Part shown: positions 18,298 to 26,640 of the stretch, in pieces
Position numbering within the stretch: the first letter of the stretch is position 1
Layout: the number at the start of each line of letters is the position of its first letter
Assembly (NCBI RefSeq): GCF_002261335.1
Contig: NZ_NEVL01000003.1
Coordinates: forward strand, 1,054,001-1,118,000
Direction: 5' to 3'
DNA length: 64,000 nt
DNA from: Bordetella genomosp. 1
GTDB lineage: Bacteria > Pseudomonadota > Gammaproteobacteria > Burkholderiales > Burkholderiaceae_B
The notes under the pieces: model-generated
The model's input: only the letters and a program-made list of their open reading frames with translations
Told to the model about the DNA's origin: nothing
Database searches by the model: none
Position numbers and translations under genes: made by a program

Positions 18298-19203
18298 GTG
18301 GATATCGAAGCGCTACAGACCTTCGTGGAGGTCGCGGATGCCGGCGGCATCTCCCCGGCCGCGACCCGGCTGGGCCTGTCGAAATCCATCGTCAGCCGGC
18401 GGCTGGCCCGGCTCGAGGCAGACCTCGGCGTGCAACTGCTGGCGCGCTCCACGCGCGGCGCCGCGCTCACCGAGGCCGGCGCCACCTTCCGCGACCACGC
18501 CGCGCGTGCGTGCGCGGAGATTGAGACCGCGCGCGAAACGCTCACGCCCACCGGGCCGCTGCGCGGTCGCCTGCGCGTCGCCGTCCCGCTCTCGTTCGGC
18601 CAGAACCACTTCGCCCCCGTGCTGGCCGACCTGGCGCGACGCCACCCGCAGCTGCACGTGCATGCCTCCTACAGCGACCGCTTCGTCGACCTCATCGGCG
18701 AGGGGTTCGACTGCGCCATCCGCGTGGGCATCCTGCCGGACTCGAACCTGATCGCGCGCCGCGTTGGCCCGCTCTACGGCCGCTTCGTGGCCAGTCCGGC
18801 CTATATCGCGGCGCACGGCTCACCCGAGACCCCGGAGGCGCTCCTGGCCCACGAAGCCCTGCTGCAGGGCACGGAAGCCTGGCAGTTGATGGATGGCGAG
18901 CGCGTCATCACGCTGCGCCCGCGGGGCCGCTTCAAGGCCGACAGCGGCGTCGCACTCGCCGTCGCGGCCGCCGCAGGCCTGGGCATCGCGGCGCTGCCCG
19001 ATCACCTCACCGGGCCATACCTGGCCTCGGGCGCGCTGGTTCCCGTCATGACCCGCCACCCGCCGCCCACGGCGGGCATCTACCTCATCCGCCCGCCGGG
19101 CCAGCACCCCTCGCGCAAGGTGCGCGAGCTGACCGAGCTGCTGCTGGCGTGCTTCGCAAGGCAGTCGGCCGCCGAGCCGGCCGGCGCTCGCCCCCCTGCC
19201 TGA
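18298..19203 (+). CDS. LysR family transcriptional regulator (GTG start)
   Basis: A 301-residue LysR regulator: HTH at residues 2-60 (ALQTFVEVADAGGISPAATR) and effector domain with SYSDRFVDLIGEGFDCAIRVG. The GTG at 18298 is chosen because GAGAGGA lies seven bases upstream and gives the standard LysR N-terminus; no ATG fits. It likely controls the divergent isochorismatase-family gene. Confidence 0.92.
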   Translation: MDIEALQTFVEVADAGGISPAATRLGLSKSIVSRRLARLEADLGVQLLARSTRGAALTEAGATFRDHAARACAEIETARETLTPTGPLRGRLRVAVPLSFGQNHFAPVLADLARRHPQLHVHASYSDRFVDLIGEGFDCAIRVGILPDSNLIARRVGPLYGRFVASPAYIAAHGSPETPEALLAHEALLQGTEAWQLMDGERVITLRPRGRFKADSGVALAVAAAAGLGIAALPDHLTGPYLASGALVPVMTRHPPPTAGIYLIRPPGQHPSRKVRELTELLLACFARQSAAEPAGARPPA

Positions 19204-19413
19204 GCCCGAGCCGCCGCCCCCGGGCCTGCAACGGGCCGGCGCCATCGCAGCGCGACGCGACGTGGTCGCCGGTCGCCCGCGGCCGGTCGCCAAGCCTGTC
19301 GCACCCGCGCCGCCAGCGCGTGGGCCCTCCCTCCCGCCATATCCGCAAGCGCGCCGCCACACGGCGCCCGCGCCCGTGGGTCCGAGCGGCCCGCCGGCCG
19401 GGTCAGCGGGAAT

Positions 19414-19470
19414 GGTCATCCGCACCCAAGCGGGTAGATAGAACCCGGGATTCTCGTGGTGATTTACACC
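19414..19470 (+). promoter_or_regulatory. Three NorR-type upstream activator sites (GGT-N7-ACC)
   Basis: Three exact GGT-N7-ACC boxes: GGTCATCCGCACC (19414-19426), GGTAGATAGAACC (19433-19445) and GGTGATTTACACC (19458-19470). In Ralstonia/Cupriavidus eutropha the NO-sensing sigma-54 activator NorR binds three sites of this form upstream of the nor operon. Here they lie 40-100 bp before a -24/-12 promoter and ahead of norB. The norR gene itself is not in the window. Confidence 0.82.
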
Positions 19471-19510
19471 CTCCTGCCCCTACGCCTTTGATTTGACGCG
19501 CCATTTTTTC

Positions 19511-19526
19511 TGGCACGGATTTCGCT
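19511..19526 (+). promoter_or_regulatory. Sigma-54 (-24/-12) promoter for norB
   Basis: TGGCACG at 19511 followed by CGCT gives the exact GG-N10-GC spacing (GG 19512-19513, GC 19524-19525) of RpoN promoters; only one base of the TTGCW element differs. With the NorR sites just upstream this predicts an NO-inducible transcript starting near 19537. Confidence 0.8.
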
Positions 19527-19537
19527 TTGAAGAAGCG

Positions 19538-19810
19538 GTCGACCCGGCCAGCCGGCCGGCACTTTCGTCCTTCATCAGGCAAGGAGCATTCGTTGGACCT
19601 CACCGATCCACCCTCTGTGTTGCGAGCGCGGCGACGGCCGAGCGCGCACAACGCCGGCATCAGGCCTGCGCGCACCTTCTGCCCCGCCGGCGGCCGCCGC
19701 CGAGCGCGGTCCGCGATACCGGGCGCGTACGAGGCGGCCGGCTTTCATATCCGCGGCATCCCGCTCGAGCGCTCGACGCTCGCGGCGATGCGCTGAACAA
19801 GGAGAACACC
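19538..19810 (+). other. Long 5' leader of norB, no convincing gene
   Basis: About 270 bp between the predicted sigma-54 start and norB. In Cupriavidus the small iron-repair gene norA sits here. An open frame ending at 19796 contains FCPAGGRR and AYEAAGF, which faintly recall the NorA/RIC N-terminus, but conserved cysteines and the rest are missing. I treat it as leader, possibly with a decayed norA. Confidence 0.4.
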
Positions 19811-22090
19811 ATGGGCCCCTACAAGAGACTCTGGTTCACGCTGATCGGCGTGCTGATCGTCACGTTCTCGCTGCTGGGCTATTACGGCAGCGAGGTCTAT
19901 CGGCAGGCGCCGCCGATTCCCGCCCAGGTCGTCGCGCACGACGGCAGGGTGCTGTTCGATCGCGAGGGCATTCTCGACGGCCAGACCGCGTGGCAGTCCA
20001 TCGGCGGCATGCAGCTCGGTTCGATCTGGGGCCACGGCGCCTATCAGGCGCCCGACTGGACCGCCGACTGGCTGCACCGCGAGCTCAGCGCCTGGCTCGA
20101 TCTGGCCGCCCAGGCCGCGCACGGCAGCCCCTACGCAGCGCTCGACGGCCCTGCGCAGGCGGCGTTGCGCGCGCAACTGACCGCCGAATACCGCGGCAAC
20201 GGCGTCGACGACGCGCAGGTGCTGAGGCTCTCCGAGCGTCGTGCGCAAGCCATCGCGCAGACCGCCGAGTACTACGACCAGCTGTTTTCCGACGCGCCTG
20301 CCCTGCGGCAAAGCCGCGAGCACTTCGCCATGAAGGAAAACACGCTGCCCAGCGCCGAACGCCGCCGGCAGTTGACGCAGTTCTTCTTCTGGACCGCCTG
20401 GGCCGCCGCCACCGAGCGCCCCGGACAGCACGTCACCTACACCAACAACTGGCCGCACGAGCCCCTGATCGGCAACGCGCCGAGCAGCGAGAACATCGTC
20501 TGGTCCATCGCCAGCATCGTCGTGCTGCTGGCCGGCGTGGGCTTTCTGGTATGGGGCTGGGCCTTCCTGCGCAACCACGACGAGCCCCTGCCCCCGGCCG
20601 CCGCCAGCGATCCGCTGACCACGTTCGCGCTTACCCCCTCGCAGCGCGGCCTGGCGAAGTACCTGTTCCTGGTCGTCGCGCTGTTCGTGTTCCAGGTTTT
20701 CCTGGGCGGCTTCACGGCACACTACACGGTCGAAGGCACCTTCTACGGCATCGAGGTGTCGCGCTGGCTGCCGTACTCGCTCGCCCGCACCTGGCACATC
20801 CAGGCCGCGCTGTTCTGGATCGCCACCGGCTTTCTCGCGGCCGGCCTGTTTCTCGCGCCGCTGATCAACGGCGGCAAGGACCCGCGCTTCCAGAAGCTGG
20901 GCGTGGACGTGCTGTTCTGGGCCCTGATCGTGGTGGTGGTCGGGTCCTTCATCGGCAATTACCTGGCGATTGCGCAAATCATGCCGCCGAACCTGAACTT
21001 CTGGCTCGGCCACCAGGGCTACGAATACGTCGACCTCGGCAGGCTCTGGCAGATCGGCAAGTACGTCGGCATCCTGCTGTGGCTCGTGCTGATGCTGCGC
21101 GGCGTCGTGCCGGCGCTCATGCGCAAGGGCGAAGACCGCAACCTGCTCGCGCTGCTGACCGCCTCGGTCGGCGCCATCGGCCTGTTCTACGGCGCCGGGC
21201 TGTTCTACGGCGAGCGCACCCACCTGTCGGTGATGGAATACTGGCGCTGGTGGGTCGTGCACCTGTGGGTGGAAGGCTTCTTCGAGGTCTTCGCGACCAC
21301 TGCCCTGGCCTTCATCTTCTCCACCCTCGGCCTGGTGTCGGTGCGCATGGCGGCCGCGGCGAGCCTGGCCTCGGCCTCGCTCTTCATGCTGGGCGGCATA
21401 CCCGGCACCTTCCATCACCTGTACTTCGCCGGCACCACCACGCCGGTGATGGCGGTCGGCGCGAGCTTCAGTGCGCTGGAGGTGGTGCCCCTGATCGTGC
21501 TGGGCCACGAAGCCTGGGAAAACTGGCGCCTGAAACTGCGCGCGCCCTGGATGGAAAACCTGAAGTGGCCGCTCATGTGCTTTGTCGCCGTGGCGTTCTG
21601 GAACATGCTCGGCGCAGGCGTCTTCGGCTTCATGATCAATCCGCCGATGTCGCTGTACTACGTCCAGGGGCTCAACACCACGCCGGTGCACGCCCACGCC
21701 GCGCTTTTCGGCGTCTACGGATTCCTGGCGCTGGGCTTCACGCTGCTGGTGCTGCGCTACCTGCGCCCAGATTACGCGTTCAACCCCTCGCTGATGAAGA
21801 CCGCCTTCTGGAGCCTGAATATCGGCCTGGTGCTGATGATCTTCACCAGCCTGCTGCCGGTCGGCATCATCCAGTTCCACGCGAGCGTGAGCGAAGGCCT
21901 CTGGTACGCGCGCAGCGAAGCCTTCATGCAGCAGCCGCTGCTCCAGACGCTGCGGTGGGTCCGCACCATCGGTGACGTGGTGTTCATCATTGGCGCGCTG
22001 GCCATGGCCCTGCAGGTGGTGCTCGGCCTGTTAGACACGAGACACCCGCGTTCCCGCGCGGGCCAGCGTCTGGGCACGGTGCAGGGCTGA
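19811..22090 (+). CDS. norB: Quinol-dependent nitric oxide reductase (qNOR)
   Basis: An inner-membrane NO reductase that reduces two NO to N2O with electrons from quinol. The 759 residues fit qNOR: an N-terminal helix and an extended periplasmic domain (about 35-215, replacing the NorC cytochrome), then twelve heme-copper-oxidase-type helices. Metal-ligand histidines are visible as His484 in VVHLW, His535-His536 in GTFHHLY and His627/His629 in VHAHAALFG. The start at 19811 follows AAGGAGAA; the frame is open upstream but lacks membrane-protein character. It functions alone in NO detoxification or terminal denitrification and is predicted to be under NorR/sigma-54 control. Confidence 0.97.
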   Translation: MGPYKRLWFTLIGVLIVTFSLLGYYGSEVYRQAPPIPAQVVAHDGRVLFDREGILDGQTAWQSIGGMQLGSIWGHGAYQAPDWTADWLHRELSAWLDLAAQAAHGSPYAALDGPAQAALRAQLTAEYRGNGVDDAQVLRLSERRAQAIAQTAEYYDQLFSDAPALRQSREHFAMKENTLPSAERRRQLTQFFFWTAWAAATERPGQHVTYTNNWPHEPLIGNAPSSENIVWSIASIVVLLAGVGFLVWGWAFLRNHDEPLPPAAASDPLTTFALTPSQRGLAKYLFLVVALFVFQVFLGGFTAHYTVEGTFYGIEVSRWLPYSLARTWHIQAALFWIATGFLAAGLFLAPLINGGKDPRFQKLGVDVLFWALIVVVVGSFIGNYLAIAQIMPPNLNFWLGHQGYEYVDLGRLWQIGKYVGILLWLVLMLRGVVPALMRKGEDRNLLALLTASVGAIGLFYGAGLFYGERTHLSVMEYWRWWVVHLWVEGFFEVFATTALAFIFSTLGLVSVRMAAAASLASASLFMLGGIPGTFHHLYFAGTTTPVMAVGASFSALEVVPLIVLGHEAWENWRLKLRAPWMENLKWPLMCFVAVAFWNMLGAGVFGFMINPPMSLYYVQGLNTTPVHAHAALFGVYGFLALGFTLLVLRYLRPDYAFNPSLMKTAFWSLNIGLVLMIFTSLLPVGIIQFHASVSEGLWYARSEAFMQQPLLQTLRWVRTIGDVVFIIGALAMALQVVLGLLDTRHPRSRAGQRLGTVQG

Positions 22091-22237
22091 AAGCCAGGCG
22101 CGGCGCGCGGCCCATGCGGGCAGTGTCGCGCGCCAGATCAGCCCGCGCCGCCCTGGCTCGCGATCCGCCGCACACCGCCTGGATCGCGGCCTCGCTCGAG
22201 GGCGCGCGAGCGCGATGCGCTCGGCGCTCTCAAACAC

Positions 22238-22456
22238 TCAAGGCGCGGGGCCGTCGTCCTCGCGCCGCTCCGCTTCCTCCTGGGCCTGCACGTCCTCGAG
22301 CTTGACCCGGCTGGTGCTGCCATGCGTGGCCGCGCACTGCGCCGGATTGCCGCTGGACTTCACACACGCCGCAAACGCCAACGCCGCGTCCACCGTGGCG
22401 AAGTGATACGAGTTGCCATCGGCAAACGCCACTTTTCCTTCGACCGAACAATCCAT
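22238..22456 (-). CDS. Small hypothetical protein, 72 aa
   Basis: A 72-residue protein, MDCSVEGKVAFADGNSYHF at the start, with an Ala/Phe-rich helix and an acidic Gln/Glu-rich tail. The start is well supported: AAGGGAGG lies four bases before the ATG, and translation further upstream is low-complexity. It has Cys at 3, 32 and 41. It faces norB tail to tail. Not recognised. Confidence 0.65.
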   Translation of the reverse strand: MDCSVEGKVAFADGNSYHFATVDAALAFAACVKSSGNPAQCAATHGSTSRVKLEDVQAQEEAERREDDGPAP

Positions 22457-22768
22457 GATGCCTCCCTTTCGCTGAAAACCCATCCTAACGCGCCCCGCGC
22501 CGGCCGTCACCCGCGCCGCCGCAAGAGCGATCGTTGCCCGCGCACCCAATCGCGAGCGTCGGCAAGCCATAGCAAGCGTCGGTCCCGGATGTCGTCCTCG
22601 ACTCGGCCTCTGGTCGTAATAACGGCCCGCCGCCGCCGTGGCGGGCGTGCACTCAGATATAAACCCGCATCGCCCGGAGCCGCTCTGCCGTGCCCCCTGC
22701 GCTCCCGTCCGCGCGCTCCGCCGCTTCCCGACCCGTGGCGCCCGACACCCCTTCTGGACTGACCCATC
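22457..22768. other. Intergenic region upstream of the basic amino-acid ABC operon
   Basis: About 310 bp without a credible gene. It includes a GC hairpin (GCCCGCC 22625-22631 with GGCGGGC 22640-22646) and a local AT-rich spot (CAGATATAAACC near 22655-22666) that may be part of the promoter of the operon starting at 22769. Confidence 0.4.
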
Positions 22769-23542
22769 ATGAAAAAGATCGCGCTGTGTATCGCCCTCGC
22801 CTGCGTGGCGGCAACTTCCTACGCAAAAGACTGGACCACCGTGCGCTTCGGCGTCGATTCGAGCTATCCGCCCTTCGAGTCGAAGGGCCCGGATGGCAAG
22901 CTGGTCGGCTTCGACATCGATCTCGGCAACGAGATCTGCGCCCGCCTCAAGGCCAAGTGCGTCTGGGTCGAAAGCGACTTCGACGGCCTGATCCCGGCGC
23001 TCAAAGCCAAGCGCTTCGACGGCGTGCTGTCGTCGATGACCATCACCGAGCAACGCGCCCGGCAGATCGCCTTCTCGGCCAAGCTGTACAACACGCCAAC
23101 CCGCCTCGTCACCAGGAAAGGCGCGGCGCTCACGCCCGCCGTCGATACCCTCAAGGGCAAGACGGTCGGCGTCGAGCAGGGCACGACCCAGGAAGCCTAC
23201 GCCAAGAAGCATTGGGCGCCCAAGGGGGTGAAGGTGGTGCCCTATCAAAACCAGGATCTCGTCTACGCGGACCTGATCTCGGGCCGCCTCGATGCCGCCC
23301 TGCAAGATCGGCTGCAGGCGGAGATGGGCTTCCTGAACACGCCGCGCGGGGCCGACTATGCATTCGCCGGCGGCGACATCAAGGATGCGGAAACGCTCGG
23401 AGAGGGCGCCGCCATCGGGCTGCGCAAAGAAGACGCCGACCTCAAGGCGAAGATCGACCAGGCGATTGCCGACATCCTGAAAGACGGCACCTACCAGAAG
23501 ATCGAACGGCACTACTTCGACTTCGACATCTACGGCGGGTGA
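22769..23542 (+). CDS. Amino-acid ABC transporter substrate-binding protein (HisJ/ArgT-like)
   Basis: A periplasmic family-3 solute-binding protein of 257 residues. Signal peptide MKKIALCIALACVAATSYA (1-19), then the hallmark VRFGVDSSYPPFESKGPDG, and SGRLDAALQD in the second lobe, as in the lysine/arginine/ornithine and histidine receptors. First gene of a four-gene operon with two permeases and an ATPase, in the HisJQMP order. Exact substrate (Lys, Arg, Orn or His) cannot be read from sequence alone. Confidence 0.94.
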   Translation: MKKIALCIALACVAATSYAKDWTTVRFGVDSSYPPFESKGPDGKLVGFDIDLGNEICARLKAKCVWVESDFDGLIPALKAKRFDGVLSSMTITEQRARQIAFSAKLYNTPTRLVTRKGAALTPAVDTLKGKTVGVEQGTTQEAYAKKHWAPKGVKVVPYQNQDLVYADLISGRLDAALQDRLQAEMGFLNTPRGADYAFAGGDIKDAETLGEGAAIGLRKEDADLKAKIDQAIADILKDGTYQKIERHYFDFDIYGG

Positions 23543-23595
23543 GCCCCGCCGCTGCTGCCCCCGCCCGCCTCCGCCGTCAACCGGGTTCCGCACCG

Positions 23596-24285
23596 ATGCT
23601 TTTCCATGGCTATGGCCCGCTGCTGTGGGCCGGCACACTCCAGACCCTGGCGCTCGCCATGCTCTCCCTGGCGGCCGCGCTGGTGCTGGGCCTGGCCGGC
23701 GCGGCGGCAAAGCTCTCGCACAACCGCGCGCTGGCCGGGCTCGGCGCCTGCTACACCACCCTGATCCGCGCGGTGCCAGACCTGGTGCTGATGCTGCTGC
23801 TGTTCTACGGCATGCAGATGGTGCTGAACGACGCCACCGAGCTGCTGGGCGTCGACCAGATCGAGATCGACCCCTTCTCCGCCGGTGTCGTCACGCTCGG
23901 CTTCATCTACGGCGCCTACTTCACCGAGACCTTCCGCGGCGCATTCCTCGCCGTGCCGCGCGGGCAGCTGCAGGCGGGCCAGGCCTTCGGCATGAGCGCA
24001 TGGCGCGTGTTCCACCGCATCCTCTTCCCGCAGATGATGCGCTTCGCCCTTCCGGGCATCGGCAACAACTGGCAGGTGCTCGTCAAGGCCACCGCGCTGG
24101 TGTCCATCATCGGCCTGTCCGACGTCGTGAAGGCCTCGCAGGACGCGGGCCGCAGCTCGCTCGACTACTTCTTCTTCACGCTCGTGGCGGCGGCCATCTA
24201 CCTCGCCATCACCACCCTCTCCCAAGTGCTGCTGCAGCGCCTCGAAAAGCGCTACTCGGCCGGCGTGCGGACGCTCGCATCGTGA
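23596..24285 (+). CDS. Basic amino-acid ABC transporter permease (HisQ-like)
   Basis: A 229-residue inner-membrane permease with about five helices and the EAA-type loop in GQAFGMSAWRVFHRILFPQ. It pairs with the next permease to form the channel of the HisQMP-type importer. The ATG at 23596 is taken because MLFHGYGPLLWAGTLQTL matches family N-termini, 53 bp after the receptor gene. The next gene's GTG overlaps its stop (GTGA). Confidence 0.94.
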   Translation: MLFHGYGPLLWAGTLQTLALAMLSLAAALVLGLAGAAAKLSHNRALAGLGACYTTLIRAVPDLVLMLLLFYGMQMVLNDATELLGVDQIEIDPFSAGVVTLGFIYGAYFTETFRGAFLAVPRGQLQAGQAFGMSAWRVFHRILFPQMMRFALPGIGNNWQVLVKATALVSIIGLSDVVKASQDAGRSSLDYFFFTLVAAAIYLAITTLSQVLLQRLEKRYSAGVRTLAS

Positions 24286-24995
24286 TCGAACTCATCGGCA
24301 CGTACTGGCGCGCGTTCCTCTACAGCGACGGCTACGGCTCGAGCGGCCTCGTCATCACGCTGTGGCTGCTGGCCGTGTCGCTCGGCCTGGGCTTCGTGCT
24401 GGCCGTGCCGCTGGCCGTCGCCCGCGCGTCGCGCCGGCGCTGGCTGTCGGCGCCCGTCTCGCTCTACACCTACGTATTCCGCGGCACCCCGTTGTATGTG
24501 CAACTGCTGCTGTTCTACACCGGCATCTACAGCCTGCAGGCGGTACACGATCACGTCTGGCTCGACCGCTTCTTCCGCGACGCCATGAACTGCACGCTGC
24601 TCGCCTTCGTGCTCAACGAGTGCGCCTATGCCACCGAGATATTTGCGGGCGCAATCAAGGCCACGCCCGCGGGGGAGATCGAGGCCGCCCAGGCCTACGG
24701 CATGTCGCGCTACACGCTGTATGCGCGCATCATCCTGCCCTCCGCGCTGCGCCGCTCGCTGCCCGCCTACAGCAACGAGGTGATCCTGATGCTGCACGCC
24801 ACCACGCTGGCCTTCACGGCCACCGTGCCCGACATCATGAAGGTCACGCGCGACGTCAACGCGGCCACCTACGCCTCGTTCCAGGCCTACGGCATCGCGG
24901 CCCTGCTCTACGCCGCCATCGCCTTCACGCTGATCTGGAGCTTCCGGCGGCTCGAAGCGCGCTGGCTCGCCCATCTCGCGCCGCGCGCGCACTGA
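24282..24995 (+). CDS. Basic amino-acid ABC transporter permease (HisM-like, GTG start)
   Basis: A 237-residue permease, second channel subunit. It starts at a GTG that overlaps the HisQ-like stop, giving VIELIGTYWRAFLYSDGYG at the N-terminus, typical of HisM. Contains FRGTPLYVQLLLFYTG and the cytoplasmic EAA loop AAQAYGMSRYTLYARIILP. Translationally coupled within the operon. Confidence 0.93.
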   Translation: MIELIGTYWRAFLYSDGYGSSGLVITLWLLAVSLGLGFVLAVPLAVARASRRRWLSAPVSLYTYVFRGTPLYVQLLLFYTGIYSLQAVHDHVWLDRFFRDAMNCTLLAFVLNECAYATEIFAGAIKATPAGEIEAAQAYGMSRYTLYARIILPSALRRSLPAYSNEVILMLHATTLAFTATVPDIMKVTRDVNAATYASFQAYGIAALLYAAIAFTLIWSFRRLEARWLAHLAPRAH

Positions 24996-25031
24996 TCCGC
25001 CCCGCGCGTCCGGATCCGGAAGGAGACGATC

Positions 25032-25799
25032 CTGTACAAACTCACCGTAGAAGACATCCACAAGACTTTCGGCGACAACGAGGTGCTGCGCGGCGTCTCG
25101 CTGCAAGCCCGCGCCGGCGACGTCATCAGCATCATCGGCTCCAGCGGCTCCGGCAAAAGCACCTTCCTGCGCTGCATCAACTTCCTCGAGCGGCCGAGCG
25201 CCGGCCGGATCACGCTGGGCGACGAGCTCGTGCGCACCGCCCCCGATCGCAACGGCGACCTGTGCCCCACCGACCCGAAACAGCTCCAGCGCATCCGCTC
25301 CCGGCTCGCCATGGTGTTCCAGCACTTCAACCTGTGGTCGCACATGACCGTGATGGAAAACCTCATCGAAGCCCCCGTCAGCGTCCTGAAGCTGCACAAG
25401 AGCGAGGCCCGCACGCGCGCCCGCAGCTACCTCGAAAAGGTCGGCCTGCCCGCCCGCGTCGAAGACATGTACCCCGCCCACCTGTCCGGCGGCCAGCAAC
25501 AACGCGTCGCCATCGCCCGCGCACTGGCAATGGAACCCGAGGTCATGCTCTTCGACGAGCCCACCTCCGCCCTGGACCCCGAACTGGTCGGCGAAGTCCT
25601 CAAGGTCATGCGCAAACTCGCCGAAGAAGGCCGCACCATGATCGTCGTCACCCACGAAATGGACTTCGCCCGCGACGTCTCCACCCACGTCATCTTCCTG
25701 CACAAAGGCCGGATAGAAGAACAAGGCGATCCGCGGCAGGTGCTGGTGGACCCGAAGAGCGAACGCCTGCGGCAGTTTTTGTCGGGGTGTCGGGGATGA
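25032..25799 (+). CDS. Basic amino-acid ABC transporter ATPase (HisP-like, CTG start)
   Basis: A 255-residue ATPase energising the importer. Walker A GSSGSGKS, signature LSGGQQQR, Walker B VMLFDEP, and the H-loop histidine in [12 protein letters not shown] are all present. Family members begin M-Y-K-L-T-V-E-D; here that Met codon is CTG at 25032, with AGGAGA five bases upstream. The first in-frame ATG in the shown range is at 25080 or later and would remove the first beta strand. I therefore propose a rare CTG start. Confidence 0.9.
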   Translation: MYKLTVEDIHKTFGDNEVLRGVSLQARAGDVISIIGSSGSGKSTFLRCINFLERPSAGRITLGDELVRTAPDRNGDLCPTDPKQLQRIRSRLAMVFQHFNLWSHMTVMENLIEAPVSVLKLHKSEARTRARSYLEKVGLPARVEDMYPAHLSGGQQQRVAIARALAMEPEVMLFDEPTSALDPELVGEVLKVMRKLAEEGRTMIVVTHEMDFARDVSTHVIFLHKGRIEEQGDPRQVLVDPKSERLRQFLSGCRG

Positions 25800-25949
25800 G
25801 CCCCTTCCCGGGCCGACGTGCATCGCGGGTTCAGTACCGCCTGGCCCAGCGTGCGTTCTGCGAGGCAAGCGAACTCAGTCCTATAAATCGGGTTTCTTGA
25901 ACTGGATCGAACGCTTAAGACGATTGACGCAACTTCCCCCTTACTTCAC

Positions 25950-25980
25950 TTGACCTTCCCAGGGCCGGAAGGTCGATCTT
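25950..25980 (+). promoter_or_regulatory. CueR/MerR-type copper-responsive promoter
   Basis: TTGACC (25950-25955) overlaps the perfect dyad ACCTTCC-N7-GGAAGGT (25953-25973). After a 19-bp spacer comes a weak -10 (GATCTT, 25975-25980). The arms, the 7-bp centre and the long spacer are those of the E. coli copA promoter bound by CueR. It points to the DUF305 gene at 26229. The regulator gene is outside the window. Confidence 0.85.
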
Positions 25981-25992
25981 GAAGACCGTGAC

Positions 25993-26228
25993 ATGACCAC
26001 AAGGAGGTGCTCAATCGACCTGAAGATCAACGGAATGGCCTGCAGCGGCGACGCCAACGTCGTCCTGGCGGCGATCCACTCGATCGCCTCCGGCGCCAGG
26101 TTCAGCATTGACCCCGCTTCGCGCAGGGCCCTTGCCAAGACAGGGCCGACATGCGCGTCGATCTCCTTGTCTGGCCCAGACAGGCTATCCCGCAACAATG
26201 AACTGAGTTTCTCGAAGAAGGAAGAATC
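25993..26228 (+). pseudogene. Possible remnant of a heavy-metal-associated (CopZ-like) domain gene
   Basis: Translation from the ATG at 25993 gives LKINGMACSGDANVVLAAI followed by FSIDPASRRA. This matches the shape of HMA metal-binding domains (LKVxGMTCxxC, then a VDLASxxA strand), but the second Cys is replaced and the C-terminal part fits only after a frame change near 26125. It lies directly after the copper-type promoter. Probably a decayed copper chaperone; it may instead be leader sequence. Confidence 0.4.
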
Positions 26229-26561
26229 ATGAAAACGTTCGTACGAATCTCTGCCGCAGCCGTATTGGCGCTCAGCAGTGTGGTCGCCACCGCGCAGTCG
26301 GAAAGCCCTTCGACCAAGGCCTACACGGCCGGAATGCAGACGATGATGAAAGGCATGATGGTCGAATACACGGGTGACCCCGATATCGACTTCATGCGCG
26401 GCATGGTGCCCCATCATCAAGGGGCGGTGGACATGGCGAAAGTTGTGCTCAAGTACGGCAAAGATCCCGAGGTCCGCAAACTCGCCGAAGGAGTGATCAA
26501 GGCGCAAGAGAGCGAGATCGCCATGATGAACAAATGGCTCGCCAAGCACGCCAAGCAGTGA
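26229..26561 (+). CDS. DUF305 family periplasmic protein (CopM-like)
   Basis: A 110-residue secreted protein: signal peptide about 1-22 (ending VVATAQ) and a DUF305 domain with the conserved [12 protein letters not shown] motif (His62-His63) and Met-rich segments [12 protein letters not shown] and IAMMNKW. DUF305 proteins such as cyanobacterial CopM bind copper in the periplasm. The copper-type MerR operator about 260 bp upstream agrees with a role in copper tolerance. The HMA remnant lies between promoter and gene. AAGGAAGAA precedes the ATG. Confidence 0.92.
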   Translation: MKTFVRISAAAVLALSSVVATAQSESPSTKAYTAGMQTMMKGMMVEYTGDPDIDFMRGMVPHHQGAVDMAKVVLKYGKDPEVRKLAEGVIKAQESEIAMMNKWLAKHAKQ

Positions 26562-26602
26562 TCGGCATCAGTCTTTGAGGAGACCTTGGCTCCTCAGGCG
26601 CG

Positions 26603-26640
26603 AACGGCCCCGCAGCGAAGCTCTTCGCGGCGGGGCCGTT
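26603..26640 (+). terminator. Stem-loop after the DUF305 gene
   Basis: AACGGCCCCGC (26603-26613) pairs with GCGGGGCCGTT (26630-26640) to form an 11-bp stem with a 16-base loop, 40 bp after the stop. There is no long T run after it, so termination is likely but not certain. Confidence 0.6.

Noticed and set aside
19490..19502. FNR/DNR box upstream of norB
   Set aside because: TTTGATTTGACGCG has only one half of the TTGAT-N4-ATCAA site.
19527..19796. An 89-residue open frame before norB
   Set aside because: Its ATG lies upstream of the predicted sigma-54 transcription start, and no family match is visible.
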